64,000 nt of DNA, from assembly GCF_905220365.1 (NCBI RefSeq), contig NC_061126.1:10602001-10666000 (forward strand), in the 5' to 3' direction. The position numbers and the translations under genes were made by a program. The DNA is from Vanessa cardui. Its lineage: Eukaryota > Arthropoda > Insecta > Lepidoptera > Nymphalidae. The notes under the pieces are model-generated. The model ran no database searches and had not been told where the DNA came from. It saw nothing but the letters and a program-made list of their open reading frames with translations. Below are positions 36,641 to 50,692 of the stretch, piece by piece. The stretch's first letter is position 1; every line of letters begins with the position of its first letter.

Positions 36641-38935
36641 CGCAATGAATATTTCATAAATCACTGTAATTTGAGTAACTTTTTTTAAATTTTTTAATAT
36701 GTATAGTTAATAGGTTATTTGTTATTATTACTCCCACATGGTGACAAGGTATGTATATAATGTGAGGACATATTACAAAAACATTAAGTCATATTTGTAT
36801 AATAACATAATGTGGGAACCCACACACGTTTTATTTTTAAAACAAATCTAAATATTAAAATAATAAAAATCCTTTTTGTGTGAACTTTGGAAAGTTAATC
36901 TGTCATAAATCTTCGAAGTCGAAAATGTATAAGACACACTTTCTCATGCGCTGTGACATTTGCCTTCAAAACGTAGACTGAAAAAAGTGAGATTAATATT
37001 TAAATAAATATACGTACAGCTGTTATACGGATCAAATATTAAAAGTTCTCAGCAAAGTGGAGTAACTAAATTCTAAGTAATTTTCAAATATTATAAGCCA
37101 CGATTTTTAAAATAAACTTACTTATTGTTTAAAAAATGTTTATTTTTGACGGTAAGTTTGTTTAAATAATGTTTACAGAAACTTAACAAGCTTATCACTT
37201 GACAAACAAAACCATAACAATTTCTCACCCTAACTTACACCTAAATAACTGTTATTCAATGTATGATTTAATCCTTACAATAAACATTAAAATTAGTATT
37301 ATAAATGATTACTTTTATAATAGATTTCCAATACAATCTGCTTTAAAATAAAAGTAATTTAAAAGGTTAAATGAGTCGTAAATAAATACGTAAAATATTT
37401 TTTACAACTGTTCATTTATTAAACTTCAACAAATTATATTACACGATGACATATATGTAAAACGATGTATTAAAGCATTGAACTTGTTACTATTGCTACT
37501 CAAATGAAATCCATAGTAATCGTTTAAGAGATAGAAAATAAAGTTATGGGCGTAGCTGTGCAACGCTACCATACATTCGTTACGAGTACATGACTGTACA
37601 GAAAATACAATAGAAGACGTTTTATTACTTTAAAAATCTTCAAACGTGTATAATTATGTTAAGAGCGAACATGTTTTATAAATTATGAAAGTTGAAAATA
37701 TGAAAACTGTTGTTATAACAATTTGCTTTGTACCGCTGAGTGCTCGCAGATGTCACGACAGAGTTCCAAAACAAATGATAGCGCCGTCACTGCTCTCCCA
37801 AATCACTTTTTAATGTTAAACACTGTTTTTAACGTTTTCGGACTTATTAAGTTTAATGTTTCATAAGTGCAGCGCACTTGGAAAAATGTCTGATTATAAT
37901 TTTGAGCGAGCAATTATATACAGAGCTAATGGGTTTTATACCTTTAGCATATAAAATATTACATGAAATATAATTAATATTGCATTTAAGTTATGGTTTT
38001 GGGTGGAGTAAAACACAAAATTATATATGTTCTATTTTATCTTGTAGTTCGCTAATCAAATAAGATGTAAAAATGATTATAAACCTTTTTACTTGTCATT
38101 ATTTTTTTTATTTTTTTAAGTCATAATTTTTGTAGCCTTCTGCAAATAACGAGCGATGCAGACTTGTCTAAAGCAAAGGTTCTATATTCCGCACTGCAAA
38201 ACCTTAGGGATCCCCTCATACCCATAAAAACCGTAATCGTACCTTAAAGGCACTAAAAAGGTCGATCCTGTACACCTGATAATAAATCGTTGAAAACAAA
38301 AGAAAAATCCTCCATAAATCGGAACTCAATGCAATATACGTCTATTAGGTTCGCACTTGAAAGCCTTTAAATCTTTCCCTACCCCAAAACCCCCGTTTTA
38401 CAGCTAGCCAATACCGTGACCAAAGTATGGAGTAAATTTTTCGAAACTCTACCTATAACATGTCCATTAGACGTTTTATACGGGCAATTATTTCTAGCCT
38501 AGTACATAACGCGCAATGTATACTAAAGCAATCGAAAAAGCCGTGATAAGTATGCAGGCTGCATGTCCAGTAATAGCTTCATCGTATGTTGCAGTATCGG
38601 AATATAGTCTACAGGCTGTTTGATAAATTTTTAATTCTGTAATAGTTCTCTTGGGGTTTTTATGTAAGTCCAAACTTTGGACTATTTGTCGTAAGTTATG
38701 TGTTACTACTGTGGAATATTTCAATATATGAGGGTTTTTATTTTCTGATAATATTTTGGTTAAAAGTTATTACGATAATAAATATTAAAATGATACTGAA
38801 TAGTGAGTAATAATAATGATTAAATAATTTCGTTTGATATAATATCTCGAATTGACGTTTTTAATAAATAACATAAATTCATTTAAATAATTCTGTACCA
38901 AATAAATGAACATAATACAGTAAATATGATATAGG
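36641..38935. other. AT-rich non-coding stretch
   Basis: No gene. The minus-strand 76-codon open frame at 38494-38724 has a hydrophobic C-terminal end but no family signature. Confidence 0.5.
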
Positions 38936-38977
38936 TACGTGGTGAGCCATCTGATGGTAAATAGTCACCATCCAGTA
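38936..38977 (-). repeat. small 3' fragment of GTGGTAG-type SINE
   Basis: GTGAGCCATCTGATGGTAAATAG followed by CACCAT is the reverse complement of the 3' block seen at 42.34-42.37 kb. Confidence 0.6.
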
Positions 38978-39729
38978 ATAATTTTCAATGGATGGTCGGT
39001 ACACAATGAAAATTCATAAACTTCGAAAATTATGTGTTACTCCTAAATAAATCATAACATAAAAAACCACTCATACATAAAAGTGACTAAAAACTGTAAG
39101 TACATACAATTTTATACCTTCGTTATTAATACATTTAAAAATCAGTTTATGGCATTCAAAAACGCTTTCAAATAATTTAAAATTAAAAAAAATATATTTT
39201 TTATCATTAATTATATAAAAAATTTATATTTTAATGAAACTTCAAAACCTTAATTATTTCCGTTATTAGACATTCTGCTTTTATTTTCTAAATCTGATTA
39301 TATAGCCGATAATTATTATAACTTAAAACGGATTAAAGTCTCCGCTACGCAAGCGTTTATTTAATGTACCAAAAAGTTTTAATCAGATTGTAACGCTATT
39401 CGATTTTTATTTTTACCTATTATTTCAGATGAGACGTTAAAATATTGGTCGATAAATTATTCGATTTAGTGACGTACGGTTTAGTTCTGTCAATGGGTGT
39501 TATCTATGGTGGTATTTTTTTCTGGAAACATTCCTTACGGTTTTAACGGCTTTTCTTTCTTTTTTTCGAGACTTGCGTACGTTTCTTTACTTATTTACAT
39601 ACAACGTATAACATGTCCCACGTGATAACATAATTTAGTGTATCAATAAACAATTCAGTTAAAAAGATAAAAATAATTTAAGAAATGGGATTTTCTCATT
39701 CATAGATTTATGTTATACTTTTATTGTTT

Positions 39730-39800
39730 ACTAGCGACCCATGACTTCGCAAATGTGTAATGTTGATACTACAGAATGTCTTTATATGCAACGTTCACAT
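39730..39800 (-). repeat. CTAGT-type repeat fragment
   Basis: It starts ACTAGCGACCCATGACTTCGC on the plus strand. It is the terminus of the same family as 29369 and 36088. Confidence 0.55.
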
Positions 39801-40018
39801 ATTTTTTTGTCAAAATGCGCTGTGCCTCTTCAATTTATAATTCCGAAATTATCCATTTAAATTACATTCTGGAAAGGGCCATATTGATCCATGATCGTTT
39901 ATATATTGATCTTATATTAAACACACGATGTATTTGAGGTACATAATTGGATAAAGATTAATGATGTATTGCCTAAAATCTAAAAAAAAATATTTCTCGT
40001 AAAAAGTAAAATATAATA

Positions 40019-40130
40019 AATGGTTATTGTGGGTTATCCCTAATCATCGTGGACTTTTTTGAAGGCCCTTGTAAGATGTACAATACTGTTGGACATTATT
40101 TTGATCATCTCATAGGGTGCAGCCAGTGTT
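40019..40130 (+). repeat. dispersed repeat shared with 50.34 kb
   Basis: TTATCCCTAATCATCGTGGA, then CTTTTTTGAAG, GTACAATACTG and CATTATTTTGATC, align collinearly with 50340-50445. Two diverged copies in the same orientation show a dispersed element, probably a LINE 3' portion given what follows the second copy. Confidence 0.7.
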
Positions 40131-40149
40131 GGCAATATAATCGTTATTT

Positions 40150-40266
40150 ACGACATCACATTAGAAATTTGAAAATGAAGAAAGAAAATCCGTTTCGAAG
40201 TTTTAAAGATCTAACCGTACACTGGGACAGATAGCAGAAAACGACTTTATTTTTATTCTATGTGGT
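40150..40266 (-). repeat. internal part of CTAGT-type repeat
   Basis: AAAATCCGTTTCGAAGTTTT, AAAGATCTAA and GGGACAGATAGCAG, followed by CGACTTTATTTTTATTCTATG, is a typical order within this family. The ACAAAACGACTTTATTGTACTA block at 15.83 kb is the same segment. Confidence 0.55.
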
Positions 40267-40918
40267 GATTACTGTAGTTACTATTTTGTCATCGTATATT
40301 TTTCACATAAATATTAAGATATGATGTATCAATTTTGGCCAAATAAATGGTACGGATTAAACTCGATTATTTATTTTAAATCTAACACAATGTTCTGAAA
40401 CACCAATATCGAGACGAAAAATCAGACAATATATAATACATCAACTCAAGTGACTGTTATCAATTTCAACTTTATTATCATTATAATAAGATCGTTAGTT
40501 TAAACATCTTGCAGTGCAATGTTTCGTCCGAGCTAAATTTGAACGCCTCTCCGGACATTCCGATTCGGTTTGAAAAGGCAAGTGCCTCTTCAAATTTACG
40601 GGCTACAGGTTAATATAACTGCAAACGATTATAGGCTTTAAATTGTTTTGTATAGTGTTGAAAATTCTCTGCCTTTCTTATGTATATTTCTGGAAGGCTA
40701 TTGTGACTGCTTTATATAACTAATTCGATGTTTGATGGCAATTATTGAGGCAATATTCCCCAGTTGTATGAAAGATGTATTTGTTTATTTATTTGATTAA
40801 AAATATTATTAATTCTATCTTAGTAATATAATCAAAGGATTTTTTTATATTATAAAAAATATATTAACAAATAAATAAACTATTTTATATATATTTATTA
40901 AATCTTATTTTTCGACCT

Positions 40919-41152
40919 CCATGGTCGGGTAGTGTGTACGCCGGTTTTCATGGGTACGCCACTCAGAGGTCCCGGGTTCGATTCCCGGCCGAGTCGATGT
41001 AGAAAATTCATTACTTTTCTGTGTTGTCTTGGGTCTGTGTGTTTGTTGTACCGTCGTTACTTCTGATTTTCCATTACACAAGTGCTTTAGCTACTTACAT
41101 TGGGATCAGAGTAATGTATGTGATGTTGTCCACTATTTATTTATATTTATTC
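40919..41152 (+). repeat. second tRNA-derived SINE family, copy 3
   Basis: The clearest copy of this family. The head is ATGGTCGGGTAGTGTGTACG. There is a perfect B box GGTTCGATTCC, then GAGTCGATGTAGA, GTTGTCTTGGGTCTG, ACCGTCGTTACTTCTG and GATCAGAGTAATGTATGTGA, with an (ATTT) tail. The open frame over its 3' half is incidental. Confidence 0.9.
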
Positions 41153-41409
41153 AAATTATAACTCCCTCAAGCGCTTTCGTGTCGTATTTTTACAAAATTA
41201 ATAATATAAAGGTGCTACCGGTTCCGAATATAAGTTACAACGCGACGAACCAGTACAAAAACACAAATATACGTATATTATAAAATATCGTATATTATTT
41301 ACTACACAAATAAGATTTTTTTTGTTTTTTATGTTTTGTTATAATTATGAAAATATTACCCTGGTATGAAAATCGACAAATTCTAAAATCAAGTTTATTT
41401 TCCTAGTAA

Positions 41410-41592
41410 TGTAGACAAAAGGGCCAGTTAGCAACTGACCATCATCGCCCATATAAATATCCACCGACCTAGAGAACTAAGCTGTTATGCCCCTTAAATC
41501 TATAGATACATTGTTTTACTAACCCTTTGAACAGGAACACATAACTCAGTATTGCTTACTTATATTGTTGGTGGTAGAGCACTTGCACTAAG
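41410..41592 (-). repeat. diverged GTGGTAG-type SINE
   Basis: The reverse complement carries, in order, GTGCAAGTGCTCTACCACC, CAATACTGAGTTATGTG and GGCATAACAGC blocks that parallel the 42.1-kb copy. Heavily mutated. Confidence 0.5.
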
Positions 41593-42120
41593 CGAGTATT
41601 TTAATACATACATCATGTCCCCTTACTTTAACAATCTAATCTCTCATTCATCATACACTAGCTGAATAGGTGTTTTTTTTTATTCAAGCACACCTCCAAA
41701 ATCTATTAAATTTGTAACTAGTTCCATATAAAACATTACAAGAAACTTTTATTTATATTATAATAATTATTAATATTAAGTCCTTAAATACCTATATACA
41801 AATATTTAATAAAAATAGTTATTGTAAAAATCTTGTCCGCCTGGAATGGTATGAAGAATGATATCGATAAAATATCCCAAAATTAAATAACCGCGTACAA
41901 GAACACAAAAATATACTGAAGTTTGATACAATTAATGAGTAAGCTTAATATCGTTATAATTTCCAAAAAATCTATTCTAGAAGTATCATGAATTGGAAAG
42001 TAAGCAAACCGATTGTATATGTATGTACCTCTCGGTCAATAAACTGCTCAGAAATATTAATTTTTACACGACACCTGACGACCAAACTCTAAAACGCGAG
42101 CGAAAATATTGAATATTTTT

Positions 42121-42412
42121 GTGGTGGTAGGGCTTTGTGCAAGCCCGTCTGGGTAGGTACCACCCACTCATCAGCTGTTCTACCGCTAAACAACAATACG
42201 CAGTATTGTTGTGTTCCGGTTTGAAGGGTGAGTGTAACTACACGCACAAGGGACATAGCATCTTAGTTCCCAACGTCGGTGGCGCATTGACGATATAAGG
42301 AATAGTTAATATTTCTTATAGCGTCATTGTCTATGGGTGATGATGACCACTTACCATCAGGTAGCTCATATGCTCGTCCGCAAACCTATTCCATAAAAAA
42401 AAGGAAATATAT
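42121..42412 (+). repeat. full-length GTGGTAG-type SINE-like retroposon
   Basis: It starts GTGGTGGTAGGGCTTTGTGC, continues with GTAGGTACCACCCACTCATC, CAGTATTGTTGTGTTCCGG and GGACATAGCATCTTAGTTCC, and ends ACCATCAGGTAGCTCATATG before an A8 tail (42405-42412). It is the reference for the fragments at 6.5, 22.9, 38.9, 41.4, 45.2, 49.1 and 56.5 kb. No clear tRNA boxes are visible, so its origin is unknown. It could be the non-autonomous partner of a LINE whose 3' end it shares. Confidence 0.85.
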
Positions 42413-45170
42413 ATAATTGAAACCGCAAGTGGCAACTAGTTCGACAAATTGAGCTCAAAATTTAATAGTTTTCGTATTTAATAAACCTCGATGTCAATTC
42501 CAATGTTCAAAGTTTAAGTACCGAACAGTAATTTCAATAGTTACTTAGTTAATAAAGCCCTGTGATGGAGATCTTTTTGATTAGCTATCGTAGGTATGAC
42601 CAAATTCGTATAAGTAAATAGTAAGAGCATTATCCCAAAACTATATCAGACGATTCAAAACAGCGAAATAATTACGTAGGAGCTCAGATTGTTATAAGCG
42701 CTAGTATAATTAGTAACAGTAATCTCTCGTCAAATGGGCCAGCGATTGGAGATCCCATTAGGATAATGGTCGGCCGTAGTTGACTGATGACCGTGTTCAG
42801 CTCTTTCATTCACTCGTTCCGATCCCATTCAACCATTCGCTTGCTGCTTATAGCTGGGTTCGAAATAGATTTTAGTAACTGATTCCATGACGTGATGTAT
42901 TTTAGCGCCCGTCTAACATCTTTGTTTTGTTGCCTTTATAAATACGTACATTAGCATACATTCTCTTGTTTAAGATGTTTATTCACTTAGACAGTTATTT
43001 TAGTTGAATTTTACTGAACGTAATGTAACTTTATATGTAATTTTATTCTAAAATTATGGTCATGTTTAAATAATGTTTATTACCATACAAATAATATTAT
43101 TTTACTAAGAAGACAATGTTAATAAAACTTTATCTTAAGTCACTGAATTATATACAATTATATAGTATCTAATAAATATAAAAAAAAAATTAATTTTCTG
43201 TAGTGTCACAATAAAATTTAGAGATGCTATGTGACAGATAGAATAAAAATCATAACCTCGCAACATATATATACAAAGTGTGAATCATAGAAGTTTCAAA
43301 ATCACAATAAGAGATTTATCATCTGTATTATTATTCTGTTTTCCATTTGTCTCAAATACTTCGATATTATTTATAAAAACAAATTGCTTTACTCAGACAT
43401 CAATAAATTCCGCTTAGTGTATGCTTAGTTAAACACTGTTTTCTACCATTTATTCCCTATTCATCTGACATTCAAAAAACACACAATATAGCATTGTTTA
43501 AATGTAAAGTCGATAATGTTTCAACGCTTCTATCTTTTTTTCAAAACGCTTTTTAACAACAATAGTTCAAATGGATAAAAGAACGGTATCATTTGCCGCT
43601 CATTCGCGATGTAGCACTTCGCTCAGCACTTCAATGAAGCAAACAAGTCTCGGACGAGATTGAGTACAATCAGATACGAGTTGAATGGAAAAATCGATTC
43701 AATTCACATCACTATTCAAATGGACAGTGTTGTCCTATTCAAAATTTGAATTTGGAAAGTTTTGAGCCTATTGTGCTTTTTGATTTGCGAATTGCGCTGT
43801 ATTTTGTTATACAATTCTCTCTATTATACAATTTAATGATTCATTAATTTTGTTTCGTATATAACTACAATATATATTATATTTCGTAGCGCCATTTTCA
43901 TTCGATTGTGATGAAGCAATGTTCAATCGAATAGAATATTTTTAAATGAATTTTATAAATCGTTTCAATTGTAATATTTTGGTTAATATGATCCATTGTC
44001 TCGAAGTTTGAAACATATTTGAAATATTTATTCCAATACAAATACTTACGTATATTTGGTAAATATTAGAATTTTGAATCACTTGGGGGCATCAAAATCG
44101 CGGTATCTTTTGTCACGGTGTAGCGAATTGAATTCGTGAGTGATTGGGCCCAATACATTACAGTAAAAATCCATTTAAATCGTCTAAAAACTCAGCCAGC
44201 AGTTATGTGGGTTAAGAACTAACGTTCAGTATGAAAACGCATAAAAGCTGTTGGTAGGCCGTCACGCGAAAGTAGCACGCGAGATACGGGCTTGCTGGGA
44301 CGAATTTAAAGCACTTAGATTGGATTTTTCGAAATTCTTCATTAATATTATAATGAATATTACGTATTTCTCCAACGAACTACTTTTTCTCTAAGTCTTC
44401 GAACACATTAAAAATAAAATTAGTAAGATATACTTTACATTGTACTGATCTCTTTTCGATTCGTTAATGTAATACAGAATTAATTAGTTACGTGATTAAG
44501 CTATTAGTCTTTCAATTAAGAATTTTATATTATTACAATTTTAATTAACAGCTTAGTGTCTGAAAGGCAACTCCAGAATCTTGACAATACTACAAATTCA
44601 ATTGTAATTTTAAAATTGTAATATAATTAATGAAATATTCCATTAATATATTCGGCGTTAAAAGCCAGACCGTTTGCTTAGCAAGCAACGCCAGACCTAT
44701 GAAAGCTCAGCAAGTACATATTTTCTATGCAATTATTTTCTCTTCACACGAGACACATTTCAACTGTTCGGAAAATTGTTTTTAATTTAATTACTGATTA
44801 GTTTTCTAGCCTGGTTTTAGATTAATAATATTTCAATACTAGTTTTCTGTAACTTAATAATTTAATTATAACTTCTGCAAACACAATGTCGCCCTGTTTT
44901 GTTTTTGATAACATTGAATTACAAATACTTCATAGAAATCGTTCATTACTATTACTAAGTTAAGTCACATTATTTTTGAAAAGAAAACTGGATTCGACGT
45001 ATACTAAACACTAATAAAATTTTGGTTAAGCAACAGCAACAAAAGTAGGTTAAAATAAATATAATAAATTATCTTCTATCTCTCAACATATTATAAGATA
45101 CTAATTGTACTGACAAACTGATTTTAAACGGTCGCCAATGCCAATATACATTGGCGCCAATTTTATTTAA
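42413..45170. other. AT-rich non-coding stretch
   Basis: No gene. Mixed-composition patches at 42720-42850, 43590-43690 and 44090-44300 are candidates for regulatory sequence only by composition. Confidence 0.45.
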
Positions 45171-45330
45171 ACATTCCTTACATCGCCAATGTGCCACCAA
45201 CCTTGGTAGCTAAGGCGTTATGTCCATCCTGTCGTTCAAACCGGCATACAACAATATTATTTCATGCATCATTAAGTATTGAATGAAGAATGAAAATACC
45301 CGGACGAGCTTCTACAATACCCAACCACCA
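45171..45330 (-). repeat. GTGGTAG-type SINE, internally rearranged
   Basis: It starts with ATTCCTTACATCGCCAATGTG and contains AACCTTGGTAGCTAAGGCG and TTCAAACCGGCATACAACAA. It ends in CAACCACCA, the complement of the family start. Confidence 0.75.
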
Positions 45331-47000
45331 AATAATAAATTAAAAACTATTAGAAAATTAAATGTATTGTCACTGTCTCGCTTTCCAGGCCTGATTTGGG
45401 ATTTGAAATCAAGATTATAATTGGCGCCTAAGCACACAGCAGACAAGTTTTTGATGATAATCTTCTGAAGTTATTGGGTGTAGGAAGCGACAGTTACCCA
45501 GCCAGGTGCTCCACTCAAGTCATACTGCAAAGGTCTGAAGATTGTGATATGTCATATACCTGACGTGTCTTGATTCGAAAGAACTTGGCGGCAGAAAAAC
45601 TGACCTTTCTGATTTATAAAAGTGATAAAAACATTACTTTTAAAAATATCTTCCATACTAGTTATAATAAATTAAGAAACTCGAAATGCTTATGTTTAAA
45701 ATGGTTTATAGTCAAACTTGAAAATGAACATCTTTGCTTGACAATAGTAATATCCCCACTAGAAAGCACATACGTATGATTCAAATAACGTCAATATATC
45801 AACACCGTGACTGTAACGCCGACGTGACGTCTGGCGCACGTGTTGTCCCGACGTAGCGATATAATGCTTTATTTGACTGCGTATTTTATTCATAAATTAA
45901 AGGGTAATAAATTTAAAACAGTTTTACATAAACTATATGTTAAAAAAAAAAACGAAACGATAAGAGAATAATCACCATGTCAAATCGCAACCCTTCCAGT
46001 TATATTCTATTTAAAATGGAGTGAGTGTTATATTGAAATAGCATTAATCTATCAACGCCACACTAGTCTACGTCGACATGACATTCACTACGAGTATCGC
46101 ACTGACATGTCGAACAATTTTATTATACGAAAATCCAACACAATATACCATATTAGATCGCTAGATTATATTATAAGATACATTTCCCGAATCTTCTCTT
46201 ATCTGGATTATTTTCAGAACCAGTTATAATTTTTACTTTAAAGGTTTTTAAAGAATTAATTTTAATGTGTAGCTTTATGTTTAATACTGCTTAAATCAAT
46301 ACCTCGCAAGAATAATAATTTAGATATAAAGTCAAACGATCCTTGTCATTTCAAAATCACTTCGATCATGACGATTAAGAGATGTACAAGAGATTCCCTT
46401 ATTTCGTTTATGTAAATACTGAATATGGGAAGGTTACTATATTTATTATCTTAAGCTCTTTATAAGTGACGCTTGTTATTCAAAGAGAAACGATCCATCA
46501 AAATTGTTTAAGTACACGCGTTATTGTCACGTTGATGTCTGCATTGACGTTTAAATGAAAGTAGACGTGTTTTTTAATGTATTTTTTGAGGAATGAATTT
46601 TATTGCCTTTTATTATTAAAAAAATATGTGTTGATATAATCGTATATATACTTACATTAAAAACCCGAAATACTTTATCTCACTCTAGCCAAAGGATCTG
46701 GCTTTTTATTAACATATGTATTAAAATGACGAAGAAGTCACCTATATATAAGTGAACATCACTCCCCAGTGACGTAATATAAAAAAAAAAACAAATTTAA
46801 TTTCATCGCCAATGCGATTTGCAGCTGGAGGTAATGTAAATTGCGCCTGCAGTAACACTGCCATACTTATCATTTAAATTGAAACACAGAAATAACAAAT
46901 ATAGCCGTAGAATATGTAAGGGTAGTTGTAGTTGTACCGCTGAGTAAATACGATTAGAGGCTAATTCGACCGAAGCAAAATGTTATCCGACACGTTCAGG
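45331..47000. other. AT-rich non-coding stretch
   Basis: The block 45790-45860 has clustered ACGTGACGTC-like motifs but no gene. The 69-codon frame at 45570-45779 has no domain. Confidence 0.45.
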
Positions 47001-47150
47001 TTGCCTCACGATATTTTCTTTTACCTCCGAGCATGAGATGAATTATAAACTTAAATTGAGCACATCTAAACTTAGTAGGATTACCTCGATTTTAACCATC
47101 AATCATCGAAATCAACATACATTAATTATCTTGAGCCATCTCGGTTCAAA
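47001..47150 (-). repeat. degenerate Metulj-like SINE
   Basis: CAGGTTGCCTCACGATATTTTC and CGAGCATGAGATGAATTATAA are recognisable, followed by a worn tRNA-like head ending GAGCCATCTCGG. Confidence 0.65.
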
Positions 47151-50100
47151 CAAAGCAAAATCAGTTAGAACATGATCGTTATTTAAAAAGACAATTTGTC
47201 TACAAAAAAAAAATTAGAATAAGTAGACGTCGCTATTATAATCCTGCACAATGAAAAAGCAACGATAAAATCGTTGGGCTCAACACAAAAACGTATACGC
47301 GGTTTAAAACGACCACTCGTCAATTTGTCCGTCTCATACATGTATGCATGAGGCTCGGGGAAGCAAAATAGCCGGTTTTTATACATATGTAACGTAGTCA
47401 GAAGTTCGCAAATACATATTGTTTTGAATGAAATATATATTTTTTTTCACTCACTGTTGAAGTTTAAAAGATTAATAAATACAGTAATGAAAAATATATT
47501 GTACAACGACTTTTAATTAACTAATAAAATTTTATTCAGGTATATTTTGCTAAATATTATTTTTATTTCACATTTTTATCAAAGCTGTAAAAGCATTAAT
47601 TTAAATAAGTTAGTTAAGTATTTTTTGTCTGTTTTGTGTTTGTATTCGCACAAAAATACTAATCCAATTAACGATCTGTCCTCAATTATTTACTTATCAA
47701 CTACGCAATTTTTTAAATTAAGTATTCAATAAAAATATTTGCATATACAAAAAAAAGGTCTTAGATGGATCGACAGTTGCTTAATTGCATGCAAAGTAAT
47801 CGTTAAAAAGTAAATAAAAACAACCCTTAGCCTAATTCATGACTTAAATTAAAGGGTTGTAAGAAAGTGGTAACAGGTGATCGTGACGGTTGCTCCCGCG
47901 CATCGTATGTTGTCACGCCGGACGTCATAATGACAGTAATTTAACGCTCTTCGATATCAACAGGTTGTATATTTGTTTCTATTTACAAAAAAAAATTAGA
48001 AATAATTTTACAGTCATTTTTTTTATTTTTATTAATAGTAATAAAATTGGAATTAAATTGTAGTTACATACAATTCAAATGTATTTGTATAATGTTGAGT
48101 TTCGTTACCAGTGTTAATTTTGATGTTAAAAATATCAACCAATATTTTAATATATGTGTATGTATAAATGTCAAAGTTTGACACATCAATGTGTAAGATA
48201 TTTGATCTTTGATTTCAAAAATTCAAAATCGAGAATCGTTCTAAAAACAGTGGTAAATGGAGTGGTAATGATACGGTCTAATGCGCCACTTAACCGAAAT
48301 TCAACTGGCTACCGAGAGATTCCCATCCTACGATTCTTACCTTGTAATTATTCAGGACATCATTCAAACTATACTTTTGTCATCGTTCACGGTTATGGCC
48401 TCTGATTACAGACTCCGCTATCTTTCATTTACGTAATTGCAGTCGAAATTGACGTAATTAAGCATTTAAATGATATTGTTACTCGTGTAGTCTGGTATCA
48501 GAATCCGAATCCAGCAAACGGATGTATATTAACAGCTATTCTATCCGTACAACTATACTGTTTGGGTATCTTGTGCATGAGCTCGTAACTGTAGGATGAT
48601 CCTGATGAGAAGATACAGTGAGCCAATACTGTTCTCAAACTCAGATAGGTTTATGTATTTAGTTTCTAATAAGCTCTAATTCCAGGTTATATTATTACTT
48701 TATAATAAGTAAGTATCATAATCAATTCAAAAGATTGTTAGATTTTTTCTTGTAGCAATAATTAAACGGAGAGGTTCCTTCATCCGACGGTGATTTTATT
48801 AAAAATTCGTATGAATTTAAATATGTACATTAAATCTCGGTAAAAAACCATAAAAGTACAAATACGAGCGGGTTGTAATTTTGCAAAATTATAATGATCA
48901 TAACTCGATAGCTTTCTTTTGTTTTAGTGCTTTGATGTGCATATATTAAATGTATTCTGTAATTAGTACTTGCTAGATTATAGTTGAGTTTATATCAATA
49001 CAGTATATAACAAGTACTTAGAAGATGATTTTAATTTATTTTTAGGAGGCATAAAAGCAAATGGGCCTCCATTTTCTGAGTCCGCCCCCAATATCACGAT
49101 AGGCATATACATACATATATAGAACCAACCGTAGAGCCCACTATATTATGTTCTTTATGAATGTGATTACACTGACTCACTCTCCGTTCAGAATGGATTA
49201 TAACAATTCAATAATACGTTCTAATATCATTGTGTTGAGTTTTATGGAAATAAGCGGTGATCTGTTTTGATGAAAACTAGTTACCAGTTAGTACCAATAG
49301 TACCGCTTACCAATAAGATATCTGTCAGAGATCTTAAATTAACGGATGAAATTCTCATTTCATGGTATTGATAACAAAAACAAGTGTTTTCTTAATCGTT
49401 TGTATAATTTATTATACTCATATTAATAAATAGTTAAAAATTCATAGTTAATTCGTGGTTTAAAGTGTGGTTAGTTTGATTAATAAAACGGTCAAAACGT
49501 TTTGGGGCGTATGAAATATAATTTGTCATTTAATTCGGTCCAAATGGCGCACCTGTGGTTGTGCCCACAGCTAAAATAATAGCACGCTAATTTGTTGACT
49601 GTCGTGAGGAAATAATTAAACTCAAATTTTGTATACAATACAATAAATAAAAAATATTGATTGATTGTAATTTTTGTTTGAAACTATTTTGTGGTTGCGG
49701 CTTTGTCCGTGTGTGGAGTGGAATTGCTATATCTCTTTATTACGACGATTTGCATACAAATTAATTAATTTATTTATTTAATTACTTTTCGCACTACATG
49801 TTAGTAAATATAATAGAAATGGGGCTGAGATGACCAATTGGTCAGAACTGTAAGAGAAATGTAAAAATAAAAATATTTAAAGAATGCTGCGCAAAGGCAG
49901 TCTCATCGCTTATAGCGATCTTTTACAGGCAACCTCTCCTGATAATGGGTTAGAAATAAAACAGGTCAGTGCGGCTATGAAGAATAAATCCACAACTATA
50001 ACATAAGAAAGGTAAAACTAAAGCATAGCAATATCCAACACACAAAAATATGCAATTTTATGATATGTAATTGTTTTAGGAATTGAGATTTATAAGCTAA

Positions 50101-50336
50101 CCAAACAAAGCAAAAAACAATAATATGTAACGTGACATATGAACTAATAAAATACTATTATAACAAAGAGTATGTTAATAGTCCAAGGTACAATAGATTA
50201 ATAAAACTAATTATCTACAAAAGTTCACGATATAATAAGGTAATTAGATAATAATAGAATTAAAAAAAGAAACATAACATTGATTCGGATACAAAGAAAT
50301 AAGCCATTATTTCTCCTAAACAGTAAAACATAAAAA
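47151..50336. other. AT-rich non-coding stretch
   Basis: No gene. A weak GTGGTAG-type SINE trace lies near 49115-49200 (minus). The 83-codon frame at 48154-48405 has no recognisable family. Confidence 0.45.
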
Positions 50337-50650
50337 GTGGTTACCATGTTTTATCCCTAACACATAGTCATGCACCATCAAGGACTTTTTGAAGACCTTT
50401 TAAAGGTGTACAATACTGAAGTGCATTATTTTGATCCATGTACATATTATACCAAAAAATGGAACTCTTTACCAGTACACGTGTTCTTCCTCCTCTTATA
50501 GCCTGGGTGCCTTCAAACGAGGTGTGAAGAGGTATCTTGCGGCTCGACATGGCGAGGGTGACTAGTGCAGCTCATGCTGTCCATACTAGTCATCGTCGCG
50601 TTTGGACTCCACTTCCACTTACCATCATATGCCTAACTGGATAATATTAA
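50337..50650 (+). pseudogene. LINE reverse-transcriptase C-terminal relic
   Basis: After the dispersed block shared with 40.0 kb, the plus strand encodes WNSLPVHVF. A one-base frame change follows, then YSLGAFKRGVKRYLAARHGEGD and a stop. W-N-S-LP...(Y/F)..G.FKR is a common ending of LINE ORF2 proteins in Lepidoptera. The relic lacks the RT core and abuts the 3' end of the minus-strand LINE. Confidence 0.65.
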
Positions 50651-50692
50651 AAAATATTTTTATTTTTTTTATTTTATTTTATTTTATTTGGG

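Noticed and set aside
40919..41000. tRNA gene suggested by a perfect B box
   Set aside because: The same head, with the same non-tRNA body, occurs three times in the window, which marks a SINE family.
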